Assembly (NCBI GenBank): GCA_024742875.1
Contig: JANSXP010000001.1
Location: forward strand, 248,001 to 312,000
Direction: 5' to 3'
Origin: Planctomycetaceae bacterium
Lineage (GTDB): Bacteria > Planctomycetota > Planctomycetia > Planctomycetales > Planctomycetaceae
DNA: 64,000 nucleotides
Shown here: one piece after another, positions 17,844-27,057 of the stretch
Numbering within the stretch: the first letter of the stretch is position 1
How the letters are laid out: every line of letters starts with the position of its first letter
Translations under genes and position numbers: made by a program
The notes under the pieces: generated by a model
Seen by the model: the letters and a program-made list of their open reading frames with translations, nothing else
Told to the model about the DNA's origin: nothing
The model's database searches: none

Positions 17844-18899
17844 CTAGTGCAGGTGAGTGGGTTCCAGCAGAGTTACCGCCAGGGACAGTCCCAGTCCGAG
17901 TGCCAGAGCAACGCTGAGCTGAATTTTGTTATGAGAATGGAACTCCATCTCCGGCAGCAGGTCACTCAGTGAGATGCAGATGAAGACACCGGCCGAAAAG
18001 GCGAGCGCTGGTCCCAGGATTTCCTGGCGAAAGGCGGGAAACTGGTGCACGCCCAGCACTGTCATCGCAGCACCCAGCGGGCACATTAAGGCGAACCCTG
18101 TGTTGACCAGATTGATCCTGCGCCTCGACCATCCGCCGGCATGCATCAGTGAGGTGATCGAAACGGCATCCAGTGGCTTGTGCAGGCAGATGGCCAGAAA
18201 CGTGCCGAATCCAAACAGTGTGAATGACGTGGATGCGGATGCCTGAGAGTTGACGCTGGCGGCCAGCGCAATACCGTCGATCAGCGTGTGGATGCTCAGG
18301 CCAATTGTGATGCTCAGCCAGCTGATACCGTGGGTGTGACCATGGTTGTGACATTCGGCTGCGCTGTGGGCGTGGCTGTCATCGTGGTCGTGATTGTGCG
18401 CTGCATCGGGTTCATGATTATGAAAATGAAACAGACGCAGCATCACAAACATGAAGACAATGCCGATCATCATCCAGCGGGAGGCTGCGGTCGCACTGGG
18501 AAGTTCGTAGACGGCGTGCGGCAGCAGGTGAAAGACGCCGATGCCCAGCATCAGGCCTCCCACAAAGCTGATGACGGTCTGCATCCGTGTATGCGTCAGT
18601 CTGACGAACGCCGGAATCCAGCCACCCACCAGCGACGCGAGGATAATCAGTGCACAGTATCCGGCGGTTAGCCAGCCGGTCGCAGGGTTGCTGGTCGATT
18701 GAGCTCCCGGGCCAGATAGCGGACTGGCTGGATTCTCACGGGCCGGCCCCTGAGCGACGGCCGCATCTGCAGTTGTCGCAGCCATGACGACGACGATGAC
18801 TGCGATGAGCCCCGTCACACACAAGTGCCCCGGCATGCGCCATCCCGGCGTTCGCACGCGCGGAGGGGCAGACAGAATATTTCGAAAGCGCGAAAGCAT
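17844..18899 (-). CDS. ZIP-family metal transporter
   Basis: 351 residues from the ATG at 18899 (a TTG at 18935 is also in frame). Eight or so membrane helices. The ZIP signature lies in helices 4 and 5: HTLIDGIALAAS and ICLHKPLDA supply the metal-binding His residues. A long His-rich cytosolic loop (HFHNHEPDAAHNHDHDD and more) between helices 3 and 4 is typical and senses zinc. It imports Zn2+ or a similar divalent ion. An exported N-terminal stretch of about 45 residues precedes the first conserved helix. No zinc-uptake regulator site was identified. Confidence 0.88.
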   Translation of the reverse strand: MLSRFRNILSAPPRVRTPGWRMPGHLCVTGLIAVIVVVMAATTADAAVAQGPARENPASPLSGPGAQSTSNPATGWLTAGYCALIILASLVGGWIPAFVRLTHTRMQTVISFVGGLMLGIGVFHLLPHAVYELPSATAASRWMMIGIVFMFVMLRLFHFHNHEPDAAHNHDHDDSHAHSAAECHNHGHTHGISWLSITIGLSIHTLIDGIALAASVNSQASASTSFTLFGFGTFLAICLHKPLDAVSITSLMHAGGWSRRRINLVNTGFALMCPLGAAMTVLGVHQFPAFRQEILGPALAFSAGVFICISLSDLLPEMEFHSHNKIQLSVALALGLGLSLAVTLLEPTHLH

Positions 18900-19060
18900 C
18901 GGCGGTGCAGCAAAGTGCGAAGCGAAGGTTCGCAAAGTACTGCCGCCCTAACCAAAATTCGAGTCGCATCTGTCGCTGATTGAAAGTTCACGCGAACTAC
19001 AGGCCACGACGCCAGCGGGCACGTGCTGCCGGCCACCTTCGACTTTAGGCATCAGGCGGG

Positions 19061-20344
19061 CTACCACCGCCAGGTTGCCGTTCTGACCTTCAGCGGGACA
19101 AAATTATCGTCCCCGCTTTCACGAAAAAAGATCTCACGAGTCAGCGTGAACAGATTCACGACCTTCATGTAGACCTGATACAGCGGGTACAGGGGTAACA
19201 CGAGCGACAGTTTCAGATCGTGAAGCGGTCGATCAGAGTAGAACAGCAGGCCCAGGACCTGCAGGAATTCCACGCACAGCCCGCAGCAGTACAGCAGCAA
19301 CAGCAGGTAGATCGAGCTGGACGGATAAACGGTCAGTACCCAGATCCCGTACAGCCAGAAGGTGTAAACGCAGACCACATTGAAGAACCATCGCTCCAGC
19401 ATCAGAGCGAAATTGGACCAGCGAAAATTCGGCGCGAAGGGCACTCCCATGTCATTGTGCTTGCGACATTCGAACGTGATCACGGTCCGGTCCCAGCGAC
19501 ACCGCTGCCAGAACAGGCGAACCCACGACGTGGGGACGTTGGTGTAGCAGGTGGAGTAGGGGGCTACCGCCACCTGGTGGCCCGCCTTGCGAATCCGCAG
19601 AATCAGATCCCCGTCTTCACCAGGTCCCACATCCCAGCCTCCGAGTTGTTTGAGCACGGACGTGCGGAAAGCACCAAATGCGCCGGACACGATTCCCAGC
19701 ACGCCCAGGCGGCCGCGTGTCATGCGACTGATGAAGATGGTTTGGCGGTATTCGTAGGCCTGCAGCCATGAGCACAGAGTGTCAAAAGGGTTCCACGCCA
19801 CCACGGTGGCCGAAACGGCGGCCACCTGCGGGTCGTGCAGCGGCTGAATCAGTTCGTAGATGGAGCCGTCCTCGAGCCGCGAGTCTGCGTCGACGGTGAT
19901 CAGAATCTCACCGGTGGCCTGCTGCATGCCCAGGTTCAGCGCCGACGACTTGCCACCGCGTTCGGCCACTTTCAGAACAATGACGTCGCTGCGATTGGCG
20001 GCAAACTTCCGCGCGCGTGCCGCCATGTCGTCCGTGGAACCATCATCCACGACAATCAGTTCGATGCGGGGATAGTTGGCAATCACCGACTTCATGGTCT
20101 CGACAATGGTGTCCGCTTCGTTGTGACCGGCCACCACCACAGAAACGGTGGGCAGGTAGCCACGATCATCAGCGCCAGGTCCAGGCAGTCGTCCGCTGCG
20201 AAACATCTTGACAATGTCCCATGCGGCCATCGCCAGCACGCTGTAGGCATAGCGCGGAGCATCAACCAGAAGCAGAAACCCCATGACCAGCAGCAGTTCG
20301 TCGGGCCGCAGGCTGCAGACCCAGTAGTACCATTCAACGAGCAT
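19061..20344 (-). CDS. cellulose-synthase-like glycosyltransferase (GT2)
   Basis: 427 residues from the ATG at 20344, which overlaps the stop of the preceding GGDEF gene by 11 bases (translational coupling). One N-terminal membrane helix, a GT2 domain at about residues 65-300, and three or four C-terminal helices. The catalytic motifs of processive synthases are present: DDGS (100-103), DAD (152-154), the GED of the acceptor site (242-244) and QRCRW (280-284), the Q-x-x-R-W motif. It polymerises a polysaccharide at the inner membrane. Last gene of a four-gene operon with a c-di-GMP cyclase. No PilZ domain is visible in it. Confidence 0.9.
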   Translation of the reverse strand: MLVEWYYWVCSLRPDELLLVMGFLLLVDAPRYAYSVLAMAAWDIVKMFRSGRLPGPGADDRGYLPTVSVVVAGHNEADTIVETMKSVIANYPRIELIVVDDGSTDDMAARARKFAANRSDVIVLKVAERGGKSSALNLGMQQATGEILITVDADSRLEDGSIYELIQPLHDPQVAAVSATVVAWNPFDTLCSWLQAYEYRQTIFISRMTRGRLGVLGIVSGAFGAFRTSVLKQLGGWDVGPGEDGDLILRIRKAGHQVAVAPYSTCYTNVPTSWVRLFWQRCRWDRTVITFECRKHNDMGVPFAPNFRWSNFALMLERWFFNVVCVYTFWLYGIWVLTVYPSSSIYLLLLLYCCGLCVEFLQVLGLLFYSDRPLHDLKLSLVLPLYPLYQVYMKVVNLFTLTREIFFRESGDDNFVPLKVRTATWRW

Positions 20345-21335
20345 GAGATTCCGTTTCCATGATCCGATCTTCAGCACGGGGAGGTTGAGCGTAGCGGTCT
20401 TCCACAAACGCGCACTCACCCGCAAGACCCAGTCCAATTTCTCTTTTGAAGGCGCAGTTGCGTCCCGCTTTTTTGGCAAAGTACAGCGCTTCGTCAGCGG
20501 CCGCCACGAGGTGTTCGGCACTTGAAAGTTCGCTCGCACTATGGGCCACCGCGGCCCCCATGGAGATGCTGGGAACCGGCAGGTCGTCGTCTGCTGCCGC
20601 CCGCCGTTCCATGACCTTCTCCCGCAGACGCCGCATGACGATGTCGATTTCTCCCGTACGACAGCCCCCGCACACGACGGCAAATTCATCGCCGCCAAAA
20701 CGGGCCACCATGTCGTAGGAACGCAGCGACGAACGCAGTGTTTCGGCGACTGCGGCCAGCGCGTGATCGCCCGCCGCATGTCCCCGCTGATCGTTGATCT
20801 GCTTGAAGTAGTCCAGGTCAATCAGAATCACGCCGACGGACTGACCTGTGCGCCCCGCCCGGTTGAGTTCGGCCGCCAGATGCTGGTCAAAGGCCAGTCG
20901 GTTGGGCAGTCCTGTGACGCCGTCACCCTGAGAGGTTCTCAGCGTTTTCTGAATCGATCGCCAGCTGACGAGCACATCGTCGTCGGTAATCACTCCCAGC
21001 AGCACTCCGTCCCGTGTGACCTGAGTGTGCGCCTCGCATGTGGTGGCAGAAGGTCGTGCGGCTGGAACGTCAATGCGGCTTTGAAGCGCAGCTTCGGCCG
21101 GCATGTCCATCCACTTCATGAACTCTCCCGGATCAGGGTCCGTGACGCGTCGCAGGATGTCTTCAGCGGCCAGCAGGCCCACCGGGTTACCGGATGCGTC
21201 TTCCACAAACAGATAGGGGCTGCCGCCACTGGCCGTCTTTTGAAACACTTCAATCAGACGGGAGCTGGCCTTGACGCTCCAGTGACCGGGCGGGACTCGT
21301 TCTCCCTGGGCAAGTTGTGCGTGATGAAATTCCAT
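20334..21335 (-). CDS. CBS-pair diguanylate cyclase (GGDEF)
   Basis: 333 residues. Residues 15-125 look like a CBS pair (residues such as PYLFVEDASGNPVG and LLGVITDDDVLVSW), which binds adenosyl ligands. The GGDEF domain spans about 138-300, with an intact active loop GGDEF at 214-218 and the inhibitory site RSYD at 205-208 exactly five residues before it. It makes c-di-GMP from two GTP and should be feedback inhibited. It lies between the regulator and the synthase, which suggests it supplies the signal that activates polysaccharide synthesis. Confidence 0.9.
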   Translation of the reverse strand: MEFHHAQLAQGERVPPGHWSVKASSRLIEVFQKTASGGSPYLFVEDASGNPVGLLAAEDILRRVTDPDPGEFMKWMDMPAEAALQSRIDVPAARPSATTCEAHTQVTRDGVLLGVITDDDVLVSWRSIQKTLRTSQGDGVTGLPNRLAFDQHLAAELNRAGRTGQSVGVILIDLDYFKQINDQRGHAAGDHALAAVAETLRSSLRSYDMVARFGGDEFAVVCGGCRTGEIDIVMRRLREKVMERRAAADDDLPVPSISMGAAVAHSASELSSAEHLVAAADEALYFAKKAGRNCAFKREIGLGLAGECAFVEDRYAQPPRAEDRIMETESHAR

Positions 21336-21404
21336 GATGCTGCTGTCTGAGGTGGCTGGCCGTGTGGCACAGGTGGTCGTGGCCCGACTTTGAACCTGAC
21401 GAAA

Positions 21405-22391
21405 TCATCCGTCGTGACGCCCGGTTCGCTGGACCGTGCGGTGCGCGGAATCGCTCATGTAATTGGGCGAGGGGATGTGCGCTGAGTGCCCGGGGCCTGT
21501 CTGGTAGCCCGTCAGATCGAGCAGTTTGCCGTCTTTCATATTGAAACGATGCTGGCAGCTCAGGCAGTGTCCGATCATCTGCGGCTCGGTGAAGATGGCG
21601 TCACAGTCGGCACACGTCAGACACCCTTTTGTCTGCTCAAAATCTGAGCCGGCAATCAGGTCGCTCACGTGACATTTGGGGCACCTCAGGCCGTCTTTGG
21701 TCTGGAACTCATCGGCCGGGCCGACGTGAGCACAGGCAAAATGGTGGATCAGGACCTGCTGCTCGACAAAGGCACTGCCACACGCACCGCAGCCTGGTCG
21801 GACGGTGGGAATTGCCTCGCATTTCGGGCAGACAATGATGCGGTCCAGCGTCATGCTGTGCGTGGTCGGGTCCTGCTGCCACTGTTCGAGGCGATGCCCA
21901 TACGGGCCATAACCGAATCGCAGCGAGGCGGCGTCAAATTCGGGAATGACCATCTGTGGAGCAGACAGTGTGCCCGTCTGCTGCGCGGCGGGTGTGTGTG
22001 CCTGATCGAAACGTCGCTGCACATCATTAGGGATGATGCCGGCCCGCATCCGCAGTTCCCGCCGTTCAAACGGATCCAGCAGCAGGTCGGTGGCCCCGGC
22101 AATCAGCGCTTCGGCGCCCAGGGACAGTTCCGCTTCGGAGAGCAGAACAATAATCGACAGTTCTTCACGACTGGCAACGGTTCGCAGCTGACGACACAGC
22201 GTCAGGCCGTCGATGGCTGCACTGCGCACTCGTACCACCACACGGGTGAAGGAGTCCTGCTGAAACAGATTCCAGCCTTCTTCCGTGGTGCGGGCGATGG
22301 TGGCCGTCGTATTGGTGTCTTCCACGGTGGCGAGGATGGTGCCAATCGATTCGGTGTTGTTATCAACAACCAGCATGTGTTCGGTCGTCAT
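21405..22391 (-). CDS. pseudo-receiver plus multi zinc-ribbon (TackOD1-like) regulator
   Basis: 328 residues. Residues 5-120 have a receiver fold, but the phosphoacceptor strand reads VVVRVRS (51-57) with Arg in place of Asp, and the conserved Lys of strand 5 is Asp106 in LLLDPF, so it cannot be phosphorylated in the usual way. The C-half carries at least four Cys pairs: C188/C191, C201/C204, C237/C240, C257/C260 (with C263) and C276/C279. This tandem zinc-ribbon pattern resembles the TackOD1 output domain found with polysaccharide and c-di-GMP genes. 69 bases from the GGDEF gene on the same strand. Probably a scaffold or regulator of the operon. Confidence 0.75.
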   Translation of the reverse strand: MTTEHMLVVDNNTESIGTILATVEDTNTTATIARTTEEGWNLFQQDSFTRVVVRVRSAAIDGLTLCRQLRTVASREELSIIVLLSEAELSLGAEALIAGATDLLLDPFERRELRMRAGIIPNDVQRRFDQAHTPAAQQTGTLSAPQMVIPEFDAASLRFGYGPYGHRLEQWQQDPTTHSMTLDRIIVCPKCEAIPTVRPGCGACGSAFVEQQVLIHHFACAHVGPADEFQTKDGLRCPKCHVSDLIAGSDFEQTKGCLTCADCDAIFTEPQMIGHCLSCQHRFNMKDGKLLDLTGYQTGPGHSAHIPSPNYMSDSAHRTVQRTGRHDG

Positions 22392-22456
22392 GGACTTTTT
22401 CCGGATTGTGCGGGGAGAGTGAGGGGATCTGTCAGCGACGATCAGGTCGTGCGAGG

Positions 22457-23641
22457 CTAGTTGCGGCTGCCGAAGTGAGGCAGTTTGGCCACGGCTCCGA
22501 CGGACAGCCGGCGGTCGCCCGCGTACTTTGCCTGCGGTCGTACTTTGACGGGCAGCAGTTTGACGTCCCGGCGGTAGAACACCTCAATGTTGGATGGTGG
22601 GTGGCGATGCTGACTGCCGATCTGTGTCACTTCACAGGGAACCAGTTCCTCGAACGGCTCGATCTTCAGCTTGATCGTGTCTCCTTTGCGGAATTCGTCC
22701 GTCATCTCCTGGGGCAGAAACAGTTCGATTTCGACCGACGCGTCTTCGATGACCGAAAACAGGGGGTCACTGGATTTGACATATTCACCAGCCGGGTGAT
22801 GACGATGCAGGATGCGGCCGTTCACCGGAGCCCGCAGATCACCCTGAGAGATCCACTTGCGGATGCGTTCAGTTTCATTCAGCAGCATGTCCACTTTGGC
22901 AACCAGAGGAGCCACCTGCTCCTGGCCCAGGCGTGGCACACTGGCGGCCGTTTCGGCACGCTCTTTCAGGACGGCCAGCGCCTTCTGTACGGCCGTCAGT
23001 TTGTCTTTTTGTGCCTGCTCACGAATCGTCTGATTCACGTAGTCGACTTCACGCGCCGCGTTGCCACTGATCAGTTCCTGAGTGCGTCGCAGTTCGTTGC
23101 GAATGACGTTCAGGCTGCCCACGGTTTCGTGGACCTGTCCCACGCCTTCATGGAATTCGGCCAGAGACTTTGTCATTTCCGTGTCCTGCACCTGCGTCTG
23201 CCACTGAATGCGGGCGATCTCGGCGTGCAGGCGGGCTTCGGCGATCTTCAGTTCATCGGCCACGCGTTCCAGCTGCTGCTCCGACTGCAGGTCGGCTACG
23301 ATGGCCAGCCGAGTCTGCTCACGGATGTCGTCCCCCTCCCGCACATGGACAGACTGCAGTACGCCGTCGATCGGCGCCGAAACGTCAACAATCCGACCTG
23401 TCACCACACCGTAGGCCCGGTATCGCAGCAGAGAATCCCAGACGGTCGCAACTCCTGCGCTGCAGGCGGCAAACATGAGCCCGGCCAGCAACAGACGCCC
23501 ACTCCGTCGGGGAGGAGGCGTGCGTGGTGCGGCGGTGGCCGGTTCAGTCCGTTCCACCGCTGCTCCCGAGCCATGGTCTGAGCTCTGGAACTGAAACGTG
23601 CGTTTGATGTCAGAAAGGGATTGTGGTTTGGCGTCGCTCAT
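22457..23641 (-). CDS. HlyD-like periplasmic adaptor for polysaccharide export
   Basis: 394 residues. A polar N-tail (1-48) sits in the cytoplasm, one helix spans the membrane (49-66), and then come a split biotinyl-lipoyl domain (about 75-115 and 290-325), a long coiled coil (about 115-290) and a beta-barrel end. This is the layout of membrane-fusion proteins of the HlyD/Alg44 kind. First gene of the minus-strand operon; it likely spans the periplasm to guide the polysaccharide made by the GT2 synthase. No ATPase or outer-membrane factor gene is beside it. Confidence 0.88.
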   Translation of the reverse strand: MSDAKPQSLSDIKRTFQFQSSDHGSGAAVERTEPATAAPRTPPPRRSGRLLLAGLMFAACSAGVATVWDSLLRYRAYGVVTGRIVDVSAPIDGVLQSVHVREGDDIREQTRLAIVADLQSEQQLERVADELKIAEARLHAEIARIQWQTQVQDTEMTKSLAEFHEGVGQVHETVGSLNVIRNELRRTQELISGNAAREVDYVNQTIREQAQKDKLTAVQKALAVLKERAETAASVPRLGQEQVAPLVAKVDMLLNETERIRKWISQGDLRAPVNGRILHRHHPAGEYVKSSDPLFSVIEDASVEIELFLPQEMTDEFRKGDTIKLKIEPFEELVPCEVTQIGSQHRHPPSNIEVFYRRDVKLLPVKVRPQAKYAGDRRLSVGAVAKLPHFGSRN

Positions 23642-24084
23642 GGCTCAGCATCGTCCTGTCGGAATCTCGTACCGGCCCGTGAAAGGGGCCATGGCAATGG
23701 GTAATGACACTACCCTAGGTTGCGTTTTGGCAACGTCCGGGGTCCCGATGATGCCGAAAAGCAACTTCGGGTTATCACTGATCGTGTTTGGCGCTCAGGT
23801 AAAGTCTTCGGGTGGTAACGATGACAGGCATGGTGCGGTATGAGCTGGTTGGCAGCCCGTTCGGCTGCTGTCCGAGGGCCGCAGGACCCATACTTTCCGA
23901 ACGAGACGAGCAATGCGCCAACTCTCGCCGACAGAATTCGCTTTCGTCGTTTCTGTGACCGACCGCTTCACGAACGATCTGGTCGTGGATCGCCGTTTTC
24001 GCAACCTGAGCCGCAAGTCGTCTGGGTATGTTTCCCCTGAGTGGAAGTACCCACATCAGTCCGACTTAAGAAGGGACGGGTTTC
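23642..24084. other. divergent control region of the exopolysaccharide locus
   Basis: 443 bases between the minus-strand HlyD operon and the plus-strand envelope genes. It must contain both promoters. I see no clear -10/-35 pair, operator or riboswitch, and no c-di-GMP aptamer that I could recognise. Reading frames in it are short. Confidence 0.45.
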
Positions 24085-25224
24085 GTGAAAGCAAAGTACT
24101 ATCCTCATCTGACGGTCGCTGGAGCCGTGCTGCTCACCGCAGCTCCCTTATGCTTTGTGCTGTCGCTGAACGGAGCCAGTTCCACGGGTGAACTGGAGGC
24201 GCTGATCGCACAAACGGAAGGCGATCAGACTCACAAACAAACGTCGGCCGGCCAGGGAGAACGGGCAACGCGTGTTGAGCCGCTGTCGTTTGAACCGTCG
24301 GCCCCCTCTTTGGTTTCTGCATCACCAGAGAAGTCTGCGTCCACCCCTTCGTCGTCACCCGTCATCGCGGACATTACTCGGGCAAGTCACGAGCCACGGG
24401 TGGCCATGTCGCAGGATCGCCCGGTTCGCGCTGCTCCCGTCGATCCACCACCGCCAATGTCTGATGCGGCGGCCGTGATGGACATGGCGTTGCTGTCTGA
24501 TCCCGACGAAGGACGTCTGGACGAGCCCATTCCCTCCGTTCCCGTCCCTGATGAAGAGGGCGCCCCCGGCGTTGCGTCAGAGGAACCCACTGCCGGATCG
24601 CTGCACGTTACCCACCCGACATCTCCTGTCGTGAAGACGCTGGTCGATGCCGGCTCCCATTTTGGTGCGACAGCACATCTGGCGATGCGAGAGAGTTTTC
24701 GAGATCCTGGTCGAGACTCCCGGCAGCACCAGCGGATGACGTCTGACGCGATGGATGGCTCTCTGTCTTTGTCGGAACCAGATGGACGAATGACGGGCCT
24801 GGCGTCGGACACGCCGATGATGGGCGGCAATGTGGTTCTTCCGGAACCAGAGGGATTTGACAGGCCCGTCGAGGCTGCGCGGGAAGACGTGATTCTGCAG
24901 CAGCCGCTGGAATCCCGTCCCGTGTCTCGCGTAGAGAACATTGTGGCGGTGACCAAAGCCAAGGGCTGGCCCGTGGCGCTGGTACGTTCAGACCTGCCCG
25001 ATGATCACTGGTGGGTGCAGCAGATGGTGGGTATCCGTGGCAACGCGTTTGCCGCAAGGGCAAACTTTGGCAATGAGAATTCCATTCGCGGCAGTGTGTA
25101 TCACCTCGTGTTTGTGTTTCTGGATTCTCCCGAAGAAGTCCGCCGATTTCGCATTGCCAAACAGTTTAAGGATCTGCCGGAGGGCATTCGACGTTCCCGG
25201 GAATTCACGTTTACTCGTCGCTAA
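24085..25224 (+). CDS. exported protein with Pro/Ser/Asp-rich body, EPS-locus associated
   Basis: 379 residues, GTG start with AAGGGA about 9 bases upstream. An N-terminal hydrophobic segment (residues 8-28) should export or anchor it. Residues 35-280 are low complexity (Pro, Ser, Asp, Glu), probably unstructured. Only the last about 90 residues look folded, with DDHWWVQQMVGIRGNAF and a strand LVFVFLDSPEEV. I do not recognise this domain. The gene is divergent from the HlyD-GGDEF-GT2 operon and 39 bases before the next gene; it likely works at the cell surface with the polysaccharide. Confidence 0.65.
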   Translation: MKAKYYPHLTVAGAVLLTAAPLCFVLSLNGASSTGELEALIAQTEGDQTHKQTSAGQGERATRVEPLSFEPSAPSLVSASPEKSASTPSSSPVIADITRASHEPRVAMSQDRPVRAAPVDPPPPMSDAAAVMDMALLSDPDEGRLDEPIPSVPVPDEEGAPGVASEEPTAGSLHVTHPTSPVVKTLVDAGSHFGATAHLAMRESFRDPGRDSRQHQRMTSDAMDGSLSLSEPDGRMTGLASDTPMMGGNVVLPEPEGFDRPVEAAREDVILQQPLESRPVSRVENIVAVTKAKGWPVALVRSDLPDDHWWVQQMVGIRGNAFAARANFGNENSIRGSVYHLVFVFLDSPEEVRRFRIAKQFKDLPEGIRRSREFTFTRR

Positions 25225-25263
25225 CAAAAGCGGCTGCGGGCACTGGATCCGCAGGAGTCACAG

Positions 25264-26925
25264 ATGACCATTCGTTCAAATCCGGCCGACGCAGAATCCA
25301 CCGGGACGACCACCAGTGATGCCCACTCTGTCTGGGTGTCCAGCGTGATTCCCGGTCTGACTGTGCAGGTCATTGACCCCATGCCTCCCACTCTGGATGG
25401 CATGCAGTCCGCCAGGGATCGGGAACCGTCCAGTGACCGATCCGCCCACACTGCGGAGTCCTCCACCGGCGATCAGGCAAAGTCGACCCGGCCCAAAGGC
25501 AAGGCGCTCAGTCGCCTGACGCCCAAAAAGGATCCTCGCTCCAGGTATCGTCGTTCGCGACTGCTGCGGCTGCGTGAAACGGCTCGGTACGCGGCTGTGA
25601 TGGCCCAGGAGCCAGAAGCAGAAACAGAGAACCGTGAGCAGTCTGCTGGCCTGTCCGCAGATCCCCGGCCAGCCGGCAGCAGCGCCGCCGAGGCTACCGC
25701 CCGTGCAGAAGTGTCGGCCGATGCCGACAGACTGCAGCCAGCTGATCGTGTGTTGTCGTCCGAAGTATCGGCAGGCGTGTCAGCGGTGGGCGTGTCAGCG
25801 GTGGGCGCTGCCCCGGACGCCGATAAGAGCGGGGATGAAGGCAGGGCGTCCGCTACGGATGCCCTGTCCATGGACTGGTTTCCTGTTGACGAAGTGTCTT
25901 CGGATGAAGTCATCTCCATTTCCCGCAGTGAGCTGGGCGCGGCGATCGCACCGGTGGAAAACGCTGCACGGTCATCGGCCACTTCCAGGCCTTCGTCACG
26001 GCGTCGTCCTTTGCCTGCGCCGCTGCCCATTCGTCCGCCTCAGTCTGTGCCTGCGGATTCTCTCTGCGCCACTTCGCCACAAAGCAAACCACAGCGGAGT
26101 GCCGCGCGGACAGGGGGCACTCGCCGATCCCGGGGCGATCGCCTCGAAGCAGACACGATCAGCGACGAAAAATATGCGGATTGGTTTAAGCGTGTGGTGC
26201 TCAGAAACCGCTGGCTGAGCATATTCACCACGTTCTATATTCACTGGCTGATCCTCCTGGCGCTGGGCATGATGGTGGTACACGGCCCTGAGAACGCGGC
26301 CGCCCTGCTGCTGAACGGCGCGTTTTCTGAACCCGAGCCACCGGCGCAGGAATCGTTCAATCTGACTGTCCCCGAACCGGTTCCGCTCGATGACCCGCAA
26401 GTGACCGAACAGACGGATGACGCCCCGCAGGCGGCGCAGATGAGGGCCCCGGATATGGACGAACGTCTGCCGGAACTGGATGAATCGGTGATGCAGGGGC
26501 TGCTGGCCGGTCTGACGGAATCTGAAACGCAGATGTCTCCAGCTGTCAGCCAGCCGGCCACCACCGCCGCAGATTCCAGCCCGGCACCGCCCCGCGCCGT
26601 CAGCGAAGGCAGTTTCAGTGTGTGGACCGAACCCTCTGCTCCTGAAGCCGGTGAGCCCTATCGGATTATCGTACAGATTCGCCTGCCGCCCGGCATGGAG
26701 CAGTACGACGTCAGCGATCTGCAGGGGGTCGTCGTCGGCAGCGATGGTTATCGCAAACCGATTCCCGGGTACCTCAAAGGTCGACTGCCCGTGCAGGACG
26801 GCTATGCGCGTCTCGTGATCCCCATCGTCAGCGCAGATGAGCACGTGCGCGATACCGTGCTGATCAAATCAAAAAGTCTGAAGGAAAGTCAGAAGCTGCT
26901 GATTGCCTTCGAGCCGGGCGTCTGA
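25264..26925 (+). CDS. single-helix membrane protein with disordered flanks, EPS-locus associated
   Basis: 553 residues. The N-terminal 300 residues are low complexity and rich in Ser, Ala and Arg, with a basic patch after residue 80. One membrane helix sits near 322-345 (WLSIFTTFYIHWLILLALGMM). The outer part has an acidic linker and a final beta-rich domain of about 100 residues starting FSVWTEPSAPEAGEPYRI. Topology would put the long N-part in the cytoplasm and the small domain outside. No family recognised. Second gene of the plus-strand pair opposite the polysaccharide operon. Confidence 0.65.
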   Translation: MTIRSNPADAESTGTTTSDAHSVWVSSVIPGLTVQVIDPMPPTLDGMQSARDREPSSDRSAHTAESSTGDQAKSTRPKGKALSRLTPKKDPRSRYRRSRLLRLRETARYAAVMAQEPEAETENREQSAGLSADPRPAGSSAAEATARAEVSADADRLQPADRVLSSEVSAGVSAVGVSAVGAAPDADKSGDEGRASATDALSMDWFPVDEVSSDEVISISRSELGAAIAPVENAARSSATSRPSSRRRPLPAPLPIRPPQSVPADSLCATSPQSKPQRSAARTGGTRRSRGDRLEADTISDEKYADWFKRVVLRNRWLSIFTTFYIHWLILLALGMMVVHGPENAAALLLNGAFSEPEPPAQESFNLTVPEPVPLDDPQVTEQTDDAPQAAQMRAPDMDERLPELDESVMQGLLAGLTESETQMSPAVSQPATTAADSSPAPPRAVSEGSFSVWTEPSAPEAGEPYRIIVQIRLPPGMEQYDVSDLQGVVVGSDGYRKPIPGYLKGRLPVQDGYARLVIPIVSADEHVRDTVLIKSKSLKESQKLLIAFEPGV

Positions 26926-26966
26926 TGTCTGTCGTAACAGCCCCCGCATACGGCCAGGAGTGTCCG

Positions 26967-27021
26967 GTGTGCGCCCAGTGTGCGCCCAGTGTGCGCCCAG
27001 TGTGCGCCCAGTGTGCGCCTG
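26967..27021. repeat. 11-bp tandem repeat, 5 units
   Basis: GTGTGCGCCCA is repeated four times without error at 26967, 26978, 26989 and 27000; a fifth copy at 27011 differs in its last two bases. It lies between two convergent genes, 42 bases after the stop of the 25264 gene. No spacers, so not a CRISPR array; probably a slippage-prone minisatellite. Confidence 0.9.
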
Positions 27022-27057
27022 TTGTCATCCTGCTGCATAACGGCAGCTGTACCCGCA

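Noticed and set aside
20345-20821. 159-codon upstream extension of the GT2 frame
   Set aside because: It lies inside the GGDEF gene in another register and matches no glycosyltransferase sequence; the ATG at 20344 starts the family's first membrane helix.
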